A stretch of 64,000 nt of DNA from CAZTTG01 sp964615935 (GTDB taxonomy: Bacteria > Planctomycetota > UBA1135 > GCA-002686595): positions 1-64,000 of the forward strand of contig CAZTTG010000022.1 in the NCBI GenBank assembly GCA_964615935.1, read 5' to 3'. The position numbers were made by a program, and so were the translations under genes. Under the pieces are notes generated by a model. It was given only the letters and a program-made list of their open reading frames with translations. It did no database searches and was not told where the DNA came from. Numbering within the stretch: the first letter of the stretch is position 1; every line of letters starts with the position of its first letter. Below, piece by piece: positions 61,466 to 64,000 of this stretch.

Positions 61466-62764
61466 CTACGGCGTCGAGGAGGGAGCGGGCTCCCGCTCGT
61501 ATAGCCACACCCAGCCGCGCCACGCGGGCGGCGGCTCGAGCAGGGAGATCTCCAGGTGGCTCTCCTGCAGGCGCTCGATGAGCGCCTGGTAGTCGGCGTC
61601 CGACTCCGCGAGCTCCCGGAAGTCCCCTCCCTCCGCCTGCAGCCGCTCGCTGATGGCGCTCATCTCCTCGTACAGCTCTTGGCGCTGATCCCGGAGCTCG
61701 CTCAGCCGTCCCTTCTCCTCGTCGCTGAGGTCCGGGCCCTCGGGGCTGACCATCATGTGGTCGCCGACGAGCAGGTCGGGCAGGCCGTCGCCGTTGTGGT
61801 CGCCCACGCCGATCTGCAGGCGGGTCCCCGGCCGGGTGGGCTCGCCCGAGGTGCTGCCCATCTGGCCCGTCTCCTCCACGAGCAGCTCGCCCGCGGCGAA
61901 CTCGGGAGCCTTCTTCTCGCCGACGTTGCGGTACCAGACCACCGCGCCCGAGCTGGTCCCCGCGAGGAGGTCCCACCGCCCGTCCAGGTCCCAGTCGGCG
62001 GTGAGCACCGCGGCCTGGCCGCCGGGGGCCTTCAGGTCCTCGCCCGCGGCCTGGACCTTGGTGCTGTGGGGTTCATAGGCCGGCTCCTTGGCGCTGCCCT
62101 CGTTGAGGCGCAGGAACACCAGGCCGCTGGAGGCACCGAGCAGCAGGTCCATGTCCCCGTCGTCGTCCCAGTCCACCGGGGTGCAGGAGATGCCGTGCTC
62201 GTCGGGGTAGTGGGAGGCCTCTACCCCGGTCCACTCGTCCTCCTCGTCGTCCCAGTACTGGCCGAGCCGGAGCACCGCGCCCTCCTTGTCGAGCACGCCT
62301 CGGGGCGCGGCGAAACGCCCACCTCCGAGGCCGTCCAGGACGTACAGGCCGCCCTCGAAGCAGGCTGTGATGAGATCGAGCTTCCCGTCCCCGTTCATGT
62401 CCGCGCCATGCGGACGGATGCCGACGCATCACCAGTTGTGGATGCGGACCTCCTCGCCATCCACCTCGAGCTTGGTCCCCTGCGCGTAGACCGGAGCCCG
62501 GTTCGTGCCGGTGTTCCGGTAGACGTGGATGTCCCCGTGGAAGTCGCCGACCAGGAGGTCCTGCGCCCCGTCCTCGTTCAGGTCGAGCAGGAAGGGCCCG
62601 GTGTGACCGACGCACTCCCCGTGGTCGATGAGCTCACCGCCGGCCTCGAGCCGCACCGGCGGGAGCAGGCCGCCCGGCTCGGCGATGGGGGCGCCCGACT
62701 CGGGCGCGGCGGCGCAGGCCGAGAGGGCGAGTCCGGACAGGGCGGTCCAGGTCGTGCGGTTCAT
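61466..62764 (-). CDS. FG-GAP/VCBS-repeat lipoprotein with an in-frame TGA (candidate selenoprotein)
   Basis: 432 residues if the TGA at 62431-62429 (residue 112) is read, otherwise 111. Lipoprotein signal (LSAC). Five calcium-loop FG-GAP repeats are split across the TGA: DLNEDGAQDLLVGD before it, then DMNGDGKLDLITA, DWDDDGDMDLLLGA, DWDLDGRWDLLAGT and DHNGDGLPDLLVGD after it. A Glu-rich coiled coil lies near 330-390. Around the TGA the reading is Asn-Trp-TGA-Cys-Val-Gly. From memory, related planctomycete proteins often have CCVG here, so Sec would replace the first Cys. Neither half makes a complete propeller alone. Confidence 0.72.
62399..62431 (-). promoter_or_regulatory. In-frame TGA with SECIS-like stem-loop (minus strand)
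   Basis: TGA at 62431-62429. After 13 nt, GTCCGC (62415-62410) pairs with GCGGAC (62404-62399) around the ATGGC loop. The loop begins 20 nt after the TGA. Same stem position and same A-Y-G-G-C pentaloop as in the rightward gene. Confidence 0.55.
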
Positions 62765-62900
62765 GGCTCTCTATCCTCCGGGCGCGATTCTAGCGCGGGC
62801 GGCGGAGCCCGGCGCGGGGGATCGGGCCCTCTCTTTCCGGGGTTTCCCCCGGCGGGGTGGGAATGGGTGCGCGCAGAATGGGGCGGGGAGGGTGGCAGCC

Positions 62901-63926
62901 GTGATCGTCATCGACGGGTCGGAGGGGGAGGGCGGCGGTCAGGTCCTGCGCACCGCGCTGGCCCTGTCGGCGCTCACCGCTCGACCCTTCCGCGTCGAGC
63001 GCATCCGCGTGCGGCGCGCGAGGCCCGGCCTGCGCCGCCAGCACCTCACGGCGGTGCACGCGGCTTCACGTATCTCGAACGCGCGGATCGAAGGGGCGGC
63101 TCTGGGAGCGCTCGAGCTGTCCTTCCGCCCCGGCGCGGTGCGGCCCGGCGAGTACTGCTTCGACGTGGGCACCGCCGGCAGCACGACCCTGGTCCTGCAG
63201 ACCGTCCTGCCGGCCCTCTGCCTGGCCGGCGGGCCGTCCCGCATCGTCCTCTCGGGCGGCACCCACAACCCCCTCGCTCCGTCCTTCGACTTCCTGGCCG
63301 AGTGCTTCCTGCCGGTGATCGCGCGGATGGGCCCCCGCGTCTCGGCGACCCTCGAGCGGGCGGGCTTCTTCCCGGCGGGCGGCGGCCGCCTCTCGGTCGA
63401 GATCGAGCCCTGCGAGCGCCTCTCGCCCATGGAGCTCGAGGACCGCGGCCCGATCCGCGCCCGCCGCGCCCGGGCGTGGGTCTCGGCCCTGCCGGCACAT
63501 ATCGGCCGACGCGAGCTCGATACCGCGGCGCGCCTGCTGGACATCCCGCCCGACGGTCTCCGCCTCGAGGAGGTCCGCGACGCCGCCGGCCCGGGCAACG
63601 CCCTGACGGTCGCCTTCGAGACCGAAGCCCTGACCGAGGTCTTCTGCGGCTTCGGCCGCCGCGGCCTCCCGGCCGAGGCGGTGGCCGAGGGCGTCGCCAG
63701 GGAAGCCCGCACCTGGCTGGATGCGGGCGCGCCCGTGGGCCGGCACCTCGCCGACCAGCTCCTCCTGCCCCTCGCCCTCGCCGGCGGCGGCTCCTTCCGA
63801 ACGCTGGAGCCCACGCAGCACACCCGCACCAACGCAGGGGTGATCTCGCGCTTCCTCGAGGTGGACTTCGCGATCGAGCCGGCCGACGGGAGCACCTGGC
63901 GGATCGAGGCACGCGCTCGGAGCTGA
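62901..63926 (+). CDS. rtcA: RNA 3'-terminal phosphate cyclase RtcA
   Basis: 341 residues from the GTG at 62901; GGGGAGG lies nine bases upstream. Motifs: DGSEGEGGGQVLRTALALS, GSTTLVLQTVLPAL, GGTHNPLAPSFDFLAECFLP, and the C-terminal QHTRTNAGVISRFLEV carrying the His that is adenylylated. It converts RNA 3'-phosphate to 2',3'-cyclic phosphate, a substrate for RtcB. Same strand as rtcB but separated by the two TGA genes and the protease. Confidence 0.95.
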   Translation: MIVIDGSEGEGGGQVLRTALALSALTARPFRVERIRVRRARPGLRRQHLTAVHAASRISNARIEGAALGALELSFRPGAVRPGEYCFDVGTAGSTTLVLQTVLPALCLAGGPSRIVLSGGTHNPLAPSFDFLAECFLPVIARMGPRVSATLERAGFFPAGGGRLSVEIEPCERLSPMELEDRGPIRARRARAWVSALPAHIGRRELDTAARLLDIPPDGLRLEEVRDAAGPGNALTVAFETEALTEVFCGFGRRGLPAEAVAEGVAREARTWLDAGAPVGRHLADQLLLPLALAGGGSFRTLEPTQHTRTNAGVISRFLEVDFAIEPADGSTWRIEARARS

Positions 63927-63937
63927 GCCCGAGGCCC

Positions 63938-64000
63938 TCAGGGAAGGGCGACCCGGGTCTCGGCGCCGGCCCTGACCGCGGCCTCGAGGACGAGGGGCCA
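63938..64000 (-). CDS. C-terminus of a left-facing gene (partial, possibly Gfo/Idh/MocA oxidoreductase)
   Basis: The last 20 codons before a TGA read LEAAVRAGAETRVALP, an ending that resembles the final helix of Gfo/Idh/MocA oxidoreductases. Only 63 bases are visible, so the identity is a guess. Confidence 0.35.
   Translation of the reverse strand, partial: WPLVLEAAVRAGAETRVALP

Overview
The window is a very GC-rich bacterial chromosome segment. It holds most of a flagellar locus plus housekeeping and accessory genes. The best clue to the host is the secreted protein at 20623-22380. It carries a calcium-loop pair of the 'NGNGIPD...NTNGIPDECE' kind and ends in a GPCGNGYNLTNS-type C-terminal domain, a combination I associate with Planctomycetota (the Saltatorellus/Poly30-like lineages). 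A sulfatase, an FG-GAP/VCBS lipoprotein, a Tat-signal epimerase and a prenyltransferase-fold protein fit that assignment. Intact P-ring and L-ring genes (flgI, flgH) and a peptidoglycan-anchored stator show a cell with peptidoglycan and an outer membrane.

Layout. (1) 1-13779, + strand: the end of a sensor kinase, an NtrC-type sigma-54 activator, flgB-flgC-fliE-fliF-fliG-fliH-fliI-fliJ-motE, then after a 448-bp gap with a FliA-type promoter motA-motB-motB2-fliL-fliM-fliN. (2) 14061-26551: ispG, a Tat-targeted epimerase, an NTT/MFS-like transporter whose 3' end runs into a group II intron (about 17715-19764, - strand), gmhA, a secreted planctomycete-type protein, an OPT transporter and a sulfatase. 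(3) 26640-43506, - strand: two further flagellar operons, fliK-flgD-flgE and flgF-flgG-flgA-flgH-flgI-flgJ-flgN-flgK-flgL-orf105-GNAT, each preceded by a near-consensus -24/-12 promoter, with an 853-residue thioredoxin/alpha-alpha-toroid protein between them. (4) 43655-56807: rpiA, feoAB behind a Fur-box-like palindrome, a blaI/M56-peptidase operon behind a double dyad, dsbD, B12-type ribonucleotide reductase nrdJ and murJ. (5) 56928-64000: rtcB and rtcA (RNA ligase and RNA 3'-phosphate cyclase) flanking a subtilase and two genes that each carry one in-frame TGA.

Regulation reads as a classic flagellar hierarchy: sigma-54 with the NtrC-type activator for hook and rod operons, and sigma-28 for the stator/switch operon. 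Both sigma-54 promoters lie so close to the first codon that the mRNAs should be almost leaderless. No flagellin, filament cap, export gate (flhAB, fliPQR), fliA or chemotaxis gene is in the window.

The most unusual observation is the pair of interrupted genes at 58228-59445 (+) and 61466-62764 (-). In both, the same frame continues across a single TGA, a Cys follows within two codons, and a 6-7 bp stem with an A-Y-G-G-C pentaloop starts 13-15 nt downstream. Many neighbouring genes end in TGA, so the codon is not globally reassigned. Selenocysteine recoding is the most economical explanation, although two nonsense mutations cannot be excluded from sequence alone.
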